Both the position numbers and the translations under genes were made by a program. 64,000 nucleotides of DNA from Kordiimonadaceae bacterium (GTDB taxonomy: Bacteria; Pseudomonadota; Alphaproteobacteria; Sphingomonadales; Kordiimonadaceae): NCBI GenBank assembly GCA_017640725.1, contig JAEPQB010000001.1, positions 372,001 through 436,000 of the forward strand, given 5' to 3'. This document shows, in pieces, positions 18,462 through 26,997 of the stretch. The first letter of the stretch is position 1, and each line of letters starts with the position of its first letter. Below the pieces are notes generated by a model, which searched no databases, had not been told where the DNA came from, and worked only from the letters and a program-made list of their open reading frames with translations.

Positions 18462-19691
18462 CTATTTTTCTGGCGGCAGGAAGTCTTCCAGGTCGTGTTC
18501 GTTAATCAGATCAGCAATCTCAACCGGTTGCTTAGTGGCAACAGACAGTTCCGCAGCAGCACCAACCAAAACCGCGAGCAGGCCTTCAGCGCAGTCAGCA
18601 GCATCAGTGTCTTTGCCGTCGATCAGATCCACAAAACGCGCGTGTTCAATATAGGTGGCGCCGCTGTGGCCACTGGTCTCGATTCGGTCAATGTAACGTG
18701 GTGAAATGCGGCGCGAGATGGCGTCTTCGCCGTGCAAAATATCCAGCCCCGTCTGCAGAACATCGTCCTGAAGCGTATTAATTTCCTCAAACGCTTTCAG
18801 ACGGCCCTCATCGCCCATAACAATGAGCTCTTCATAAAAAGAAGGCGAAAACATATTCAGGGAAAAAGCGCCGGTCGCGCCGTTTTTATAGTCAACAGTG
18901 ACGAAAGCATTGTCGAGGATGTCAGACTTTTTGCCATTCTTCTCAAAGTTGACAAAATTAACCGCTTGATTGCCAGTCGCAAAAACACGCGTGGGCCGCG
19001 CGCCCGCAAACATGGTCATCAAGTCAAAATAGTGACAGCATTTTTCAACCAATGTGCCGCCTGATTTTTCGGCAAATTTGTTCCACTGACCAACTTTATC
19101 GAGAAATGGCGGGCGATGTTCTGCCATCGAAACCGTTTTGACATCCCCAAGCACTTTTCGCCCCAGCACTTCTTTGATGGCTTCGGCGTATGTAGCTTTG
19201 TATCGATACTGCAGGCCCACCTGGATCGGCGCAACATAGTCCTTGGCAATTTTTGCGATTTCTCGTGCGTCTGCCAAATTCGGCGCCATGGGCTTTTCAA
19301 GCAGAATTGGCTTGCCCGACTGCACGGCTACTTTCAACACGTCTAAATGGGTGTGGTTTGGTGTGCAAATAATTAGGGCATCGGCTGCTGGGTCATTGCA
19401 GGCGGCTTCCAGTGTTGGGTATGTGACCAGCTGTCGGTCGGAATGCTCTTTGAAAATATGCTGCGCAACTGCCAAGCTTTTTGCACTGAGATCAAACAGG
19501 CCATGCACGATGGCGCGGCCTTCCAGTTCAGTGACCCGCATATGTTCCTGGCCTATCGTGCCCGTACCGATAACGTTGAAGCGATATTTGGCTGGGTCAC
19601 CGGTGAACAGGTAACGATCTTCTTCTTCAACAAAGTCGAAGAAAGGTGCTTCCTCCATGTGACGAAGGCGCAGTTCTTTTTTCTTTGCCAT
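18462..19691 (-). CDS. Gfo/Idh/MocA-family NAD(P)-dependent oxidoreductase
   Basis: 409 residues from the ATG at 19691; a longer frame exists but MAKKKELRLRHMEE is the natural N-terminus. After a 30-residue N-terminal extension comes the Rossmann motif NVIGTGTIGQEH, the ICTPNHTH segment, and the family hallmark ILLEKPMAPNL. The C-terminal domain has GGTLVEKCCHYFDLMTM, where the histidine is the usual catalytic or substrate-contacting residue. Such enzymes oxidise or reduce sugars, inositols and related polyols. The neighbour is a 2-oxoglutarate dioxygenase, and the opposite strand starts a TonB/TRAP uptake system, together suggesting a small catabolic unit. Exact substrate unknown. Confidence 0.85.
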   Translation of the reverse strand: MAKKKELRLRHMEEAPFFDFVEEEDRYLFTGDPAKYRFNVIGTGTIGQEHMRVTELEGRAIVHGLFDLSAKSLAVAQHIFKEHSDRQLVTYPTLEAACNDPAADALIICTPNHTHLDVLKVAVQSGKPILLEKPMAPNLADAREIAKIAKDYVAPIQVGLQYRYKATYAEAIKEVLGRKVLGDVKTVSMAEHRPPFLDKVGQWNKFAEKSGGTLVEKCCHYFDLMTMFAGARPTRVFATGNQAVNFVNFEKNGKKSDILDNAFVTVDYKNGATGAFSLNMFSPSFYEELIVMGDEGRLKAFEEINTLQDDVLQTGLDILHGEDAISRRISPRYIDRIETSGHSGATYIEHARFVDLIDGKDTDAADCAEGLLAVLVGAAAELSVATKQPVEIADLINEHDLEDFLPPEK

Positions 19692-20032
19692 GGTTGGACC
19701 CTGGTTGACACACCTACCGTCGATTCTTTCCAATTGACAGCGGTGTCTTTTCTCTCTCTGGCACAGTATGACCTGCTCGAAAAATGCTGCAAGTAAATTT
19801 GTGCAGATGAATCACTTCTTGCCCTAAAGCCCGACAATAAGTTGCTTTTTTTTTGCAAATGTTATCCAATGGCACTTGGGAAGATTAAGAAGTCGTAACT
19901 TTTATGTGCGTTTAGGCACCTTTAGTTATGTCTGGGGAGAAACCACCACCCTTGGCTTTGCGTCCACAAAGCCTGCAGCTCCCGTGCGTTTAGTTTTGAG
20001 TCTACAAAACATAATTTAAGCCGGAGGTTTAT
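19692..20032. promoter_or_regulatory. Divergent promoter region with a repeated TTTGnGTCnACAAA dyad
   Basis: This 341-bp gap separates the Gfo/Idh/MocA gene (minus) from the TonB receptor gene (plus). It contains two copies of the 14-bp pattern TTTG-n-GTC-n-ACAAA: TTTGCGTCCACAAA at 19957-19970 and TTTGAGTCTACAAA at 19995-20008. Each lies in a longer inverted repeat (GGCTTTG/CAAAGCC with a 6-nt loop at 19954-19973; GTTTTG/CAAAAC with a 6-nt loop at 19993-20010). The 10-mer GTGCGTTTAG is also present twice, at 19906-19915 and 19984-19993. The two dyads are 38 bp apart. I read them as tandem operators for the receptor/TRAP operon. No recognisable Fur box is present. Confidence 0.5.
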
Positions 20033-22408
20033 ATGTCCACTTCAGTTCGGATCAAAATGACAGCGTTGTCAAGTGTGGCAGCGTTGGCCATGACGATACC
20101 CACTGCGGCCCAAGATGCTTCAGTGGATGAAGTATTTGAAGAGATTGTCGTAACGTCGCAAAAGCGCGAACAGCGCCTGAGTGAAGTGCCAATCGCAGTA
20201 AGCGTGCTGGGTTCAGCTGCCATCGAACGCAGCCAGGCGCCCAATATCGAATCACTACAAACGCTTATTCCTGCCGTAAGCTTCAGGAAAGGCACGACAA
20301 ACGCCAACTCTGCAATCACAATTCGCGGTATCGGCACAATTTCATTCAGTGGCGCCGCCGAACCAAGCGTTTCCACCGTTGTTGACGGTGTTGTTCTGGC
20401 CCGTTCTGGCCAGGCATTCGCGGACCTGTATGACATTGACCGACTGGAAGTCCTGCGCGGACCGCAAGGCACCCTGTTTGGTAAAAACGCATCGGCTGGT
20501 GTGGTCAACATTGTGACCAAACGCCCCTCTTCTGAGTTTGAGGGTTATATTGATGCCATGTATGCCGAAGACAACGAGTGGCGGGTTCGCGGCCGCGTTG
20601 CAGGTCCGCTGACGGACACTGTCAACGCAAGCCTGACTGTCACCAAATCCGAATTTGGCGGCTATATCCGCAACGTGTTCAATAACCGAACTGTGAATGG
20701 CTATGACCGTTTTGGCGTGAGAGCGATGGTGGAATATCAGCCGTCCGACACGCTTTCGATCCTCGCAATTTATGAGCACTCGGAAACAGATGACGACTGC
20801 TGCGCCGACTTGGAAGTATTACCAAGCGGCCGAAATCCAGCATCCCCTGCTGCGCCCGACAGTAATGGCATTGTAAACGGCGTAGCCGACCTCGATCTGG
20901 GTCAGCGCCGGGTAGACCATGATTTCGAGACCACCACAATCGACAACACAGACGCCTGGTCGGTAGAGATTAACAAAGACTTCGAAAACATTACGCTCAC
21001 GTCGATCACAGCCTACCGAAACTGGGTCAATACGGAGTTCCGTGAAGGCGACTTCACATCGATCGGCGGCACGTCCGACCAGCCCGTGTTTGGTGTACCA
21101 TTCCAGCTTCATGATGATGGCACCCGGGAGTGGGATCAGTTCTCGCAAGAGATCCGGCTAGCAGGCCCCGAGGGCGAGCGCCTGTTCTACCAAGTGGGTC
21201 TCTATTACTTCAATCAGGACCAGGAAGCTGACTTTACGCGGAACGCCAGCTGTCAAAACAATGGCGGTCAAAACCAACCGATCCTGGATGCCAACCCTGG
21301 CCTGACCTGTAATGCCAATGACATTGTTGCAGCCACGGGCTTCTCAAGCGTTGATATCGAAAACTTCGCTCTCTTTGGGCAAGCCCACTATGAACTGATC
21401 GAAGACGAACTAACGCTGATAGTTGGTGCGCGCTATACCGATGACACCGTGTCCTTCAATCACCGCCGTGTGAGCCTGGACCCATTTGGGCGCCAAGGTG
21501 TTGGTGTTCGCCCTCAATTGCCAAACAGTCAATTCAGTGAGGCGTCTGGTGGTTTTGCCACTGACTTCAACAACGAGAGCTCAAACACAGACTTCTCCGT
21601 TCAAGCAGGCCTTCAGTATGACACGCAAGGCTCTGGCATCTTTTACGCAACCTATGCGCAAGGCTACAAAGGGCCAGCTTTCAACGTGTTCTACAACATG
21701 GGACGCAATGACGAATTGCCAATTGATGAAGAGTCTTCTGACAGCTTCGAAGTTGGCTACAAATACGCAGACTCAGACATCGTTGTAAACTTGGCTGCCT
21801 ACTACACGGAAATCAGCGGCTTCCAGGCCAACAACTTCGATAACTCCACGGGTGTTACCATCACGCGCCTGACAAACGCAGGTGACGTGTCCACCAAAGG
21901 TATTGAACTGGATGTTCTCTGGAACCCAACGGCAAACTTCACTCTAACCGCATCGGCTGCGTTGAATGATGCCCAGATCGAAGAGTTCAACTGCCCGGTT
22001 GACCCACTTTCTGGTCAACCACCAGCCAACTGCTCGGATCGTTCTGGATTGGATCTGCTGTTCTCGCCTGACTTCAACTTCAACATCGGCGGCGAGTATG
22101 TCATTCCGGTGAACGACGACACAGAAGTTGTGTTGAACGCCAACTGGGCTCGTGTGGATGACCAAAATTCTCTGCTGCCGCGCACAGATGGAACGTTTGC
22201 ACCAGTGAGCCTGCTGCCTGGTTACGACAAAGTGGATGCAAGCATCACCTTGTCAATGAATGACGGCCAGTATCTGATCACTGGCTTTGTGCGCAACCTG
22301 TTTGACGAAAGCTTTGTTACCACCTACAGCGGTGACAACTTCCGTTATCAGATTCCGCGCGATGCAGAGCGTTACTTTGGTGTGAACCTTCGGGCGAACT
22401 TCAACTAA
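20033..22408 (+). CDS. TonB-dependent outer-membrane receptor
   Basis: The 791-residue receptor has a signal peptide (about 1-26, ending PTAAQ), then a TonB-box-like EEIVVTSQKREQRLSEVP. The plug domain follows (about 45-160, RLEVLRGPQGTLFGKNASAGVVNIVTKRP), and then a 22-strand beta-barrel to the C-terminal YFGVNLRANFN. The plug motifs are those of the large iron-complex/nutrient receptor group common in sphingomonads and marine alphaproteobacteria. There is no Fur-like site upstream, and a TRAP transporter operon follows on the same strand. An organic nutrient such as an acid or sugar acid is therefore more likely than a siderophore. RBS CCGGAGG precedes the ATG. Confidence 0.9.
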   Translation: MSTSVRIKMTALSSVAALAMTIPTAAQDASVDEVFEEIVVTSQKREQRLSEVPIAVSVLGSAAIERSQAPNIESLQTLIPAVSFRKGTTNANSAITIRGIGTISFSGAAEPSVSTVVDGVVLARSGQAFADLYDIDRLEVLRGPQGTLFGKNASAGVVNIVTKRPSSEFEGYIDAMYAEDNEWRVRGRVAGPLTDTVNASLTVTKSEFGGYIRNVFNNRTVNGYDRFGVRAMVEYQPSDTLSILAIYEHSETDDDCCADLEVLPSGRNPASPAAPDSNGIVNGVADLDLGQRRVDHDFETTTIDNTDAWSVEINKDFENITLTSITAYRNWVNTEFREGDFTSIGGTSDQPVFGVPFQLHDDGTREWDQFSQEIRLAGPEGERLFYQVGLYYFNQDQEADFTRNASCQNNGGQNQPILDANPGLTCNANDIVAATGFSSVDIENFALFGQAHYELIEDELTLIVGARYTDDTVSFNHRRVSLDPFGRQGVGVRPQLPNSQFSEASGGFATDFNNESSNTDFSVQAGLQYDTQGSGIFYATYAQGYKGPAFNVFYNMGRNDELPIDEESSDSFEVGYKYADSDIVVNLAAYYTEISGFQANNFDNSTGVTITRLTNAGDVSTKGIELDVLWNPTANFTLTASAALNDAQIEEFNCPVDPLSGQPPANCSDRSGLDLLFSPDFNFNIGGEYVIPVNDDTEVVLNANWARVDDQNSLLPRTDGTFAPVSLLPGYDKVDASITLSMNDGQYLITGFVRNLFDESFVTTYSGDNFRYQIPRDAERYFGVNLRANFN

Positions 22409-22444
22409 GCAATTGCATGCACAATTGGATTTGAGCAACATTCA

Positions 22445-22468
22445 GGCGCATCACCAAGGTGGTGCGCC
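22445..22468 (+). terminator. Intercistronic hairpin between TonB receptor and TRAP genes
   Basis: GGCGCATCACC and GGTGGTGCGCC can pair over 9-11 bp with one G-U pair. No T-run follows, so it is better seen as an attenuator or 3'-end stabiliser than as a full intrinsic terminator. It could set different expression of receptor and transporter. Confidence 0.45.
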
Positions 22469-22509
22469 AATTCTGCTTAAGTAGATAAGCACAAATCTGG
22501 AGAGAGAAT

Positions 22510-23049
22510 GTGCTGGGTTTTCTTGAGAAAATTGTCCATTGGCTCGGCAAGGTAAACGCCGCGGTCGCACGCGTCGGCTGCAATTTGGCAGCAGTTTTGT
22601 TAGCCGTCATGGTCACTATCGTACTGGCTCAGGTTTTCTACAGATACATCCTGAACGATGCTTTTGGCTGGAGTGAAGAAATCGCAAAAGTCATGATGGT
22701 CTGGGTGACTTTCCTGGTTAGCCCTTGGGCTTATCGATACGGCGCATTTGTCTCAGTAGACATGTTTATAGAACCGTTTGGTGAACGGTTTCGCCTTTGG
22801 CTCGGGTTGGCCATTAACCTGCTGGTCTTGTGGGCCCTTTATGTCTTTTTCATTGAGAGCCTCGACTTCTGGAACCGTGGCAGAGCAACCCTGGCCGCCA
22901 CATTGCCGATAGAACTCGCGTGGTTTTATAGCATTGTGCCAATAGCATTTACTGGCCTTATGCTTGTCGGCATAGAGACCAACCTGCGTCACATATTGAC
23001 CCTCATGGACAGAGGAAAATCTCATCTGATCCCTGAAGGGGGAGGCTGA
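22510..23049 (+). CDS. TRAP transporter small permease (DctQ-like)
   Basis: 179 residues with four predicted membrane segments (about 20-42 VGCNLAAVLLAVMVTIVLAQ, 55-75, 92-114, 135-157). The family element FGWSEEIAKVMMVWVTF is present between the first two. It forms the small membrane subunit of a tripartite ATP-independent periplasmic transporter driven by the sodium or proton gradient. The frame starts at a GTG (22510) behind GGAGAGA; an overlapping ATG is in a different frame. The large permease gene follows 1 nt after its stop. Confidence 0.85.
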   Translation: MLGFLEKIVHWLGKVNAAVARVGCNLAAVLLAVMVTIVLAQVFYRYILNDAFGWSEEIAKVMMVWVTFLVSPWAYRYGAFVSVDMFIEPFGERFRLWLGLAINLLVLWALYVFFIESLDFWNRGRATLAATLPIELAWFYSIVPIAFTGLMLVGIETNLRHILTLMDRGKSHLIPEGGG

Positions 23050-23050
23050 T

Positions 23051-24337
23051 ATGTCGTTGGGTTACTTCTGGATTTTTGTTCTTTTGATGGTGATCGGCGC
23101 ACCGGTCGTGTTTGCGCTGCTTATCGGCCCTGCCCTCAGCCTAACTCTTGATGGTCAACCGATGTATGTAAGGGCTCTCCTCAGCCGACTTTACAACGGC
23201 ATGGATAGTTTTCCGCTTATGGCGGTTCCGTTTTTCATTTTGGCCGGCGAATTGATGAACTCCGGCGGCATTACACGCGCCATCGTGCGCTTCAGTGAAA
23301 CGCTGATTGGCCATGTGCGCGGCGGTCTGGCACAGATCAATATATTGTCTTCCATCCTGTTTGCTGGCCTCTCTGGTTCTGCGGTCGCCGACACTTCGGC
23401 GCTAGGCAAAATGCTGGTGCCTGCGATGGAAGAAGCCGGATATTCGAAGCGGTTTTCCGCGGCGGTCACTGCCGCATCCTCCGTCATCGGGCCAATCATT
23501 CCCCCGTCCGGGATCATGATTATTTACGCCTTCATCATGAACGTATCCGTAGGTGGATTGTTCGCTGCGGGCATTGTGCCAGGCTTTCTAGTTGCCGTGG
23601 GGTTGATGTTGATGACAAGCCGGATCGCAAAAGCCCGTGACTATCCGGTTGCCAGCAGAAAAGCCACCTGGGGCGAGAGAGCTGACGCGTTCAAAAGCAC
23701 CATTTTGGCGCTATTGACGCCGGTTATTCTACTTGGCGGTATTATTCTCGGCATATTTACCCCAACGGAAGCCGCCGCGGTTGCCGCCTTTTATGCGCTT
23801 GTTGTTGGTCTGTTTTTCATGCGGTCGCTGAACACACGGGACTTGCCACATATCTTCCGGTCCGTGGCGCAACAATCCGGCGTTATCCTTTTGCTGGTCG
23901 GCTCTGCGGTTACCTTCGCATGGATCATTACAGTTTCCGGCATGGCAGAGCAGTTGGCGACAGCACTGACCGGCATTACCGATAACATTCTCCTGCTTCT
24001 GTTTTTGGTGAATATCTTTTTGTTGATCGTCGGCATGTTCCTGGACGCGGGACCTGCGATCCTGATTTTGGGTCCAGTTCTGGGGCCGATATTCATTGGA
24101 CTTGGTATTGAACCGCTCCATTTTGCGATCGTCATGTGCGTTAATGTAACGGTTGGTTTGGCGACACCGCCCATGGGTCTGGTACTATTTGTTGCCTCGT
24201 CAATTTCGGGGGAGAAAGTCGACCGTATTGCACAGGAAATGTTGCCGTTTCTGGCGGTTGAAATCGGGGTGATATTCCTGATCACCTATTTCCCGGCGAT
24301 ATCGCTGACAATCCCTCGATTGCTTGGCTTTTTGTGA
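23051..24337 (+). CDS. TRAP transporter large permease (DctM-like)
   Basis: 428 residues, almost entirely hydrophobic, with about twelve membrane helices. Family motifs include PFFILAGELMNSGGI, SSILFAGLSGSAVADTSALGKMLVPAMEEAGY, IGPIIPPSGIMIIYAF, GIFTPTEAAAVAAFYAL and LGPVLGPIFIGLGIEPLHFAIVMCVNVTVGLATPP (partly quoted). It is the translocating subunit. RBS GGGGGAGG precedes the ATG. The binding-protein gene starts 7 nt downstream of its stop. The transported compound is unknown. Confidence 0.9.
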   Translation: MSLGYFWIFVLLMVIGAPVVFALLIGPALSLTLDGQPMYVRALLSRLYNGMDSFPLMAVPFFILAGELMNSGGITRAIVRFSETLIGHVRGGLAQINILSSILFAGLSGSAVADTSALGKMLVPAMEEAGYSKRFSAAVTAASSVIGPIIPPSGIMIIYAFIMNVSVGGLFAAGIVPGFLVAVGLMLMTSRIAKARDYPVASRKATWGERADAFKSTILALLTPVILLGGIILGIFTPTEAAAVAAFYALVVGLFFMRSLNTRDLPHIFRSVAQQSGVILLLVGSAVTFAWIITVSGMAEQLATALTGITDNILLLLFLVNIFLLIVGMFLDAGPAILILGPVLGPIFIGLGIEPLHFAIVMCVNVTVGLATPPMGLVLFVASSISGEKVDRIAQEMLPFLAVEIGVIFLITYFPAISLTIPRLLGFL

Positions 24338-24344
24338 GGACAAA

Positions 24345-25400
24345 ATGAGCGAGACCGAACCACAAGCCGACGATTTTAGAACCAAAGTTATCCGGGTGTT
24401 TTTCTTTGCGCTGGTAACTATGTGTTTTGTTGGTCTTGCATCCAGCTTCGAGGGTCAGCGCGGCGAGGTAATCAAAGTCGCATTCTTGGGTTCTAAAGAT
24501 GACGAAGACTATGCTGGCGCTTTGGCATTCAAAGAAACAGTTGAACGGGAAACCAGCGGCAAATTATCCGTCCAGATATTTCCTGCAGGCCAATTTTGCG
24601 GCAATGCCCGTGAATGCCTCGAAGCCCTGCAGTCAGGCACACTCGAAGTTTCCATGACAACTGCCGGCGGTGCTGGCAGTTTGTTTGGCGCAATCCAGGT
24701 ACTTGACCTGCCCTACGCATTTAATGGTGACACCGTTGCTGAGTGTGTGATGGACGGATCTTTTTCTGGGCAGCTCCGCACAGCCATGCTTGAGGCTGGA
24801 ACTGGCATACGCCTGGGAGTCATTTCCAACACCGGTGGTTGGCGAAATTTTGCAACAGTTGATACGCCAGTCAGGTCAGCTGAAGACCTTGCAGGATTAA
24901 AACTGAGAACCGTAACTGCCCCCATCCAGCAAGAAATGATGCGCCAACTCAACGCCAGTGCAACACCAATCGCTTGGTCAGAACTCTATTCAGCCCTGGC
25001 AACCAAGGTCGTGGAAGGCACCAAAAACAGCGTTCAAGATATTGTCGGCATGAAATTTCATGAACACATAAAACACCTGTCGTTGGATGGTCATGCATAT
25101 ATGGCGGCTATGTGGTGGCTCTCCGATAGCCGCTGGCAGCGTTTCTCCGCAGAGGAAAAGCAAGCGGTGATGAACGGTTTACGGGCGTTGCAGGCGGAAA
25201 CACGCACCATAGTTAAAGCTGGGGAACAGGCCGCGCTCAAAGAATTTACAGATGCAGGCGGCACGGTTTATCAACTGACCGATGAGCAGCGACAGTCCTT
25301 CATCAATGCCACTGCTGGCATGCGGACTTGGTTTAGCAATCAGTACGGACCAGAATGGTTGCAATCTCTGGATCAGGCCGTGCAGGTTTGTTCTTCCTGA
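24345..25400 (+). CDS. TRAP transporter solute-binding protein (DctP-like)
   Basis: 351 residues from the ATG at 24345, chosen for the GAGGAC Shine-Dalgarno; a longer frame would begin inside dctM. A single N-terminal hydrophobic segment (about 15-33, VFFFALVTMCFVGLASS) acts as signal or membrane anchor. DctP features follow: LSVQIFPAGQFCGNARECLEALQSGTLEVSMT, the conserved arginine region LAGLKLRTVTAPIQQEM, and SAGE-like ALATKVVEGTKNSVQDI. The Arg in LKLRT is the usual carboxylate-binding residue, so the ligand is probably an organic acid. A two-cysteine motif (FCGNAREC) is less usual in the family. Confidence 0.85.
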   Translation: MSETEPQADDFRTKVIRVFFFALVTMCFVGLASSFEGQRGEVIKVAFLGSKDDEDYAGALAFKETVERETSGKLSVQIFPAGQFCGNARECLEALQSGTLEVSMTTAGGAGSLFGAIQVLDLPYAFNGDTVAECVMDGSFSGQLRTAMLEAGTGIRLGVISNTGGWRNFATVDTPVRSAEDLAGLKLRTVTAPIQQEMMRQLNASATPIAWSELYSALATKVVEGTKNSVQDIVGMKFHEHIKHLSLDGHAYMAAMWWLSDSRWQRFSAEEKQAVMNGLRALQAETRTIVKAGEQAALKEFTDAGGTVYQLTDEQRQSFINATAGMRTWFSNQYGPEWLQSLDQAVQVCSS

Positions 25401-25436
25401 CAAAGTACATGTTGCGCTTGATACGCCGGGCTGCTC

Positions 25437-25451
25437 GTGCATAGCATGCAC
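25437..25451. other. Small inverted repeat upstream of the TPR/ATP-grasp gene
   Basis: GTGCAT and ATGCAC are separated by AGC in the 85-bp gap between dctP and the next gene. No T-run follows. It may be a weak hairpin or an operator; nothing else is recognisable in this gap. Confidence 0.3.
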
Positions 25452-25485
25452 CCCAGTTACCTGAAGCGCGAAGTGAAATCACCGA

Positions 25486-26997
25486 ATGCCTTTTTTTAAT
25501 AAGTCTTCTAAAGCTGACAGCGAACCCTCTGACCTGGACCGGGAAGTTGCGGAAGCATTTGTCGCTCTTGGACGCCGTGACAAAGATGCGCCAATTCCTG
25601 CCGGTCTTGCTAAAGAAACGCTGATATCGATGATGTTCCGCCATGCAGACATGCTGTCCGGAACCATGCAGTCGGCAGAATCAGCTATTTTGTATGAAAT
25701 TGCCTCACATTTGGCTGGAGTGGGCAACGACTCGCTCACAAAAGGCAAGGATGCGGAAGACCTTCGCCAAACCGGGGCCGTTTTGCTTGCCGCTGGACGC
25801 CTGCAGTTGGCCCTTAAAGTCTATGAGCAATTGGTCCAGCAAGACCCCACGAGCCACGATGACCATACACGATTGGCGGCTCTGTACCGAAACGCCAATG
25901 GCGAGGACATGGCTCGAGACTTTCTCCAATCCTATTTTGCTAAAAATCCGGTCGAGCGAGAGTTTGCAGGTGACAGCCAACCTTCCAAGGGCGCAATACT
26001 TAGCGTTACTGGCTATGACAAAAGCATTTACAAAGTCGGCAAGCGAGGCGACGGCAGCTATAAGTGTTACCGCAGTGGCGGACATTTTATGCTTCGGTAT
26101 CTGGTCGACATGCACGATTATGATGTCACCAGTTATGTTGTCGCGCGCGATAACCTCTCCAGAATTCAGCCAACAGGCAAACAAGACTTACTGCTGAACA
26201 CCATCGCTGACCCGGACACTGAGCACGCCTCGCTCATCTCTCTCGAAAAGTATGTTGTTGGTCATCCGCCGGCCAGTCTGATCAATCATCCCACGGAGGT
26301 TCTCAAAACCACACGTGACGGGAATTATGACCGGCTTCATTCAATCGACGGCATCAGGTTCCCCAAAACCATGAGGTTTGCTTCCGCTAATGTTTCGTCG
26401 GATGAACTGGCCACCGCCATCGAAACAGAGGGCTTTGAATACCCCTTCATTGTGCGCCGCACGGGAACTCACACGGCTGTATCAACCAAGTTGATTGAAC
26501 ATAGGAGCGCGCTTGAGGCTTACATCACAGATGCCGACGGCGAAGAGCTTTATGTCATCGAATTCGTAGAAAACCGTTCGCCCGAAGGCCACTTCACCAA
26601 GATGCGGTTTTTCGCAATTGATGGCGCCCTTTACCCGGTGGTGCATCATATCGACGAAGTCTGGAATGTGCATGGCGGCAACCGCAAAACATTCATGGCC
26701 AATAACGAGTGGATGCTCGAAAAAGAACAGCAATTTATGAACGACCCGGCAAGCATACTTGGTGACCAAGTTTACGGCTTGCTGCAATCACTTCCCGCTA
26801 TGATTGGACTGGACTTTTTCGGATTTGATTTCACCATTCTGCCAGATGACAACGTGCTGATTTTTGAACTGAACCCGGCAATGCGCCATAGCTTTGACCA
26901 TGCTGACAATTTTTCTTACCTGGAGCCACACATGCAGGCGGTTAGTGACGCCTTCGCCAACATGGTCGACAGAAAGATCGCTCAAGCAAGGGGCTAA
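25486..26997 (+). CDS. TPR and ATP-grasp-like protein of unknown function
   Basis: 503 residues in two parts. Residues about 85-165 form TPR-like helices (RLQLALKVYEQLVQQDPTS, HDDHTRLAALYRNAN). The C-terminal half (about 280-495) resembles an ATP-grasp domain: a strand-loop YPFIVRRTGTHTAVST where the nucleotide-binding lysine/arginine region would be, then LYVIEFVEN, and GLDFFGFDFTILPDDNVLIFELNPAMRHSF. In that last segment the acidic residue and Asn (E461, N463) match the Mg-binding E-x-N of ATP-grasp enzymes. There is no signal peptide. The family typically joins a carboxylate to an amine or thiol. It faces the aminotransferase gene tail to tail (4-bp stop overlap) and is 1.3 kb from PEP mutase, so a role in amidating or peptidyl-coupling a phosphonate is possible. 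That is inference. Confidence 0.6.
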   Translation: MPFFNKSSKADSEPSDLDREVAEAFVALGRRDKDAPIPAGLAKETLISMMFRHADMLSGTMQSAESAILYEIASHLAGVGNDSLTKGKDAEDLRQTGAVLLAAGRLQLALKVYEQLVQQDPTSHDDHTRLAALYRNANGEDMARDFLQSYFAKNPVEREFAGDSQPSKGAILSVTGYDKSIYKVGKRGDGSYKCYRSGGHFMLRYLVDMHDYDVTSYVVARDNLSRIQPTGKQDLLLNTIADPDTEHASLISLEKYVVGHPPASLINHPTEVLKTTRDGNYDRLHSIDGIRFPKTMRFASANVSSDELATAIETEGFEYPFIVRRTGTHTAVSTKLIEHRSALEAYITDADGEELYVIEFVENRSPEGHFTKMRFFAIDGALYPVVHHIDEVWNVHGGNRKTFMANNEWMLEKEQQFMNDPASILGDQVYGLLQSLPAMIGLDFFGFDFTILPDDNVLIFELNPAMRHSFDHADNFSYLEPHMQAVSDAFANMVDRKIAQARG

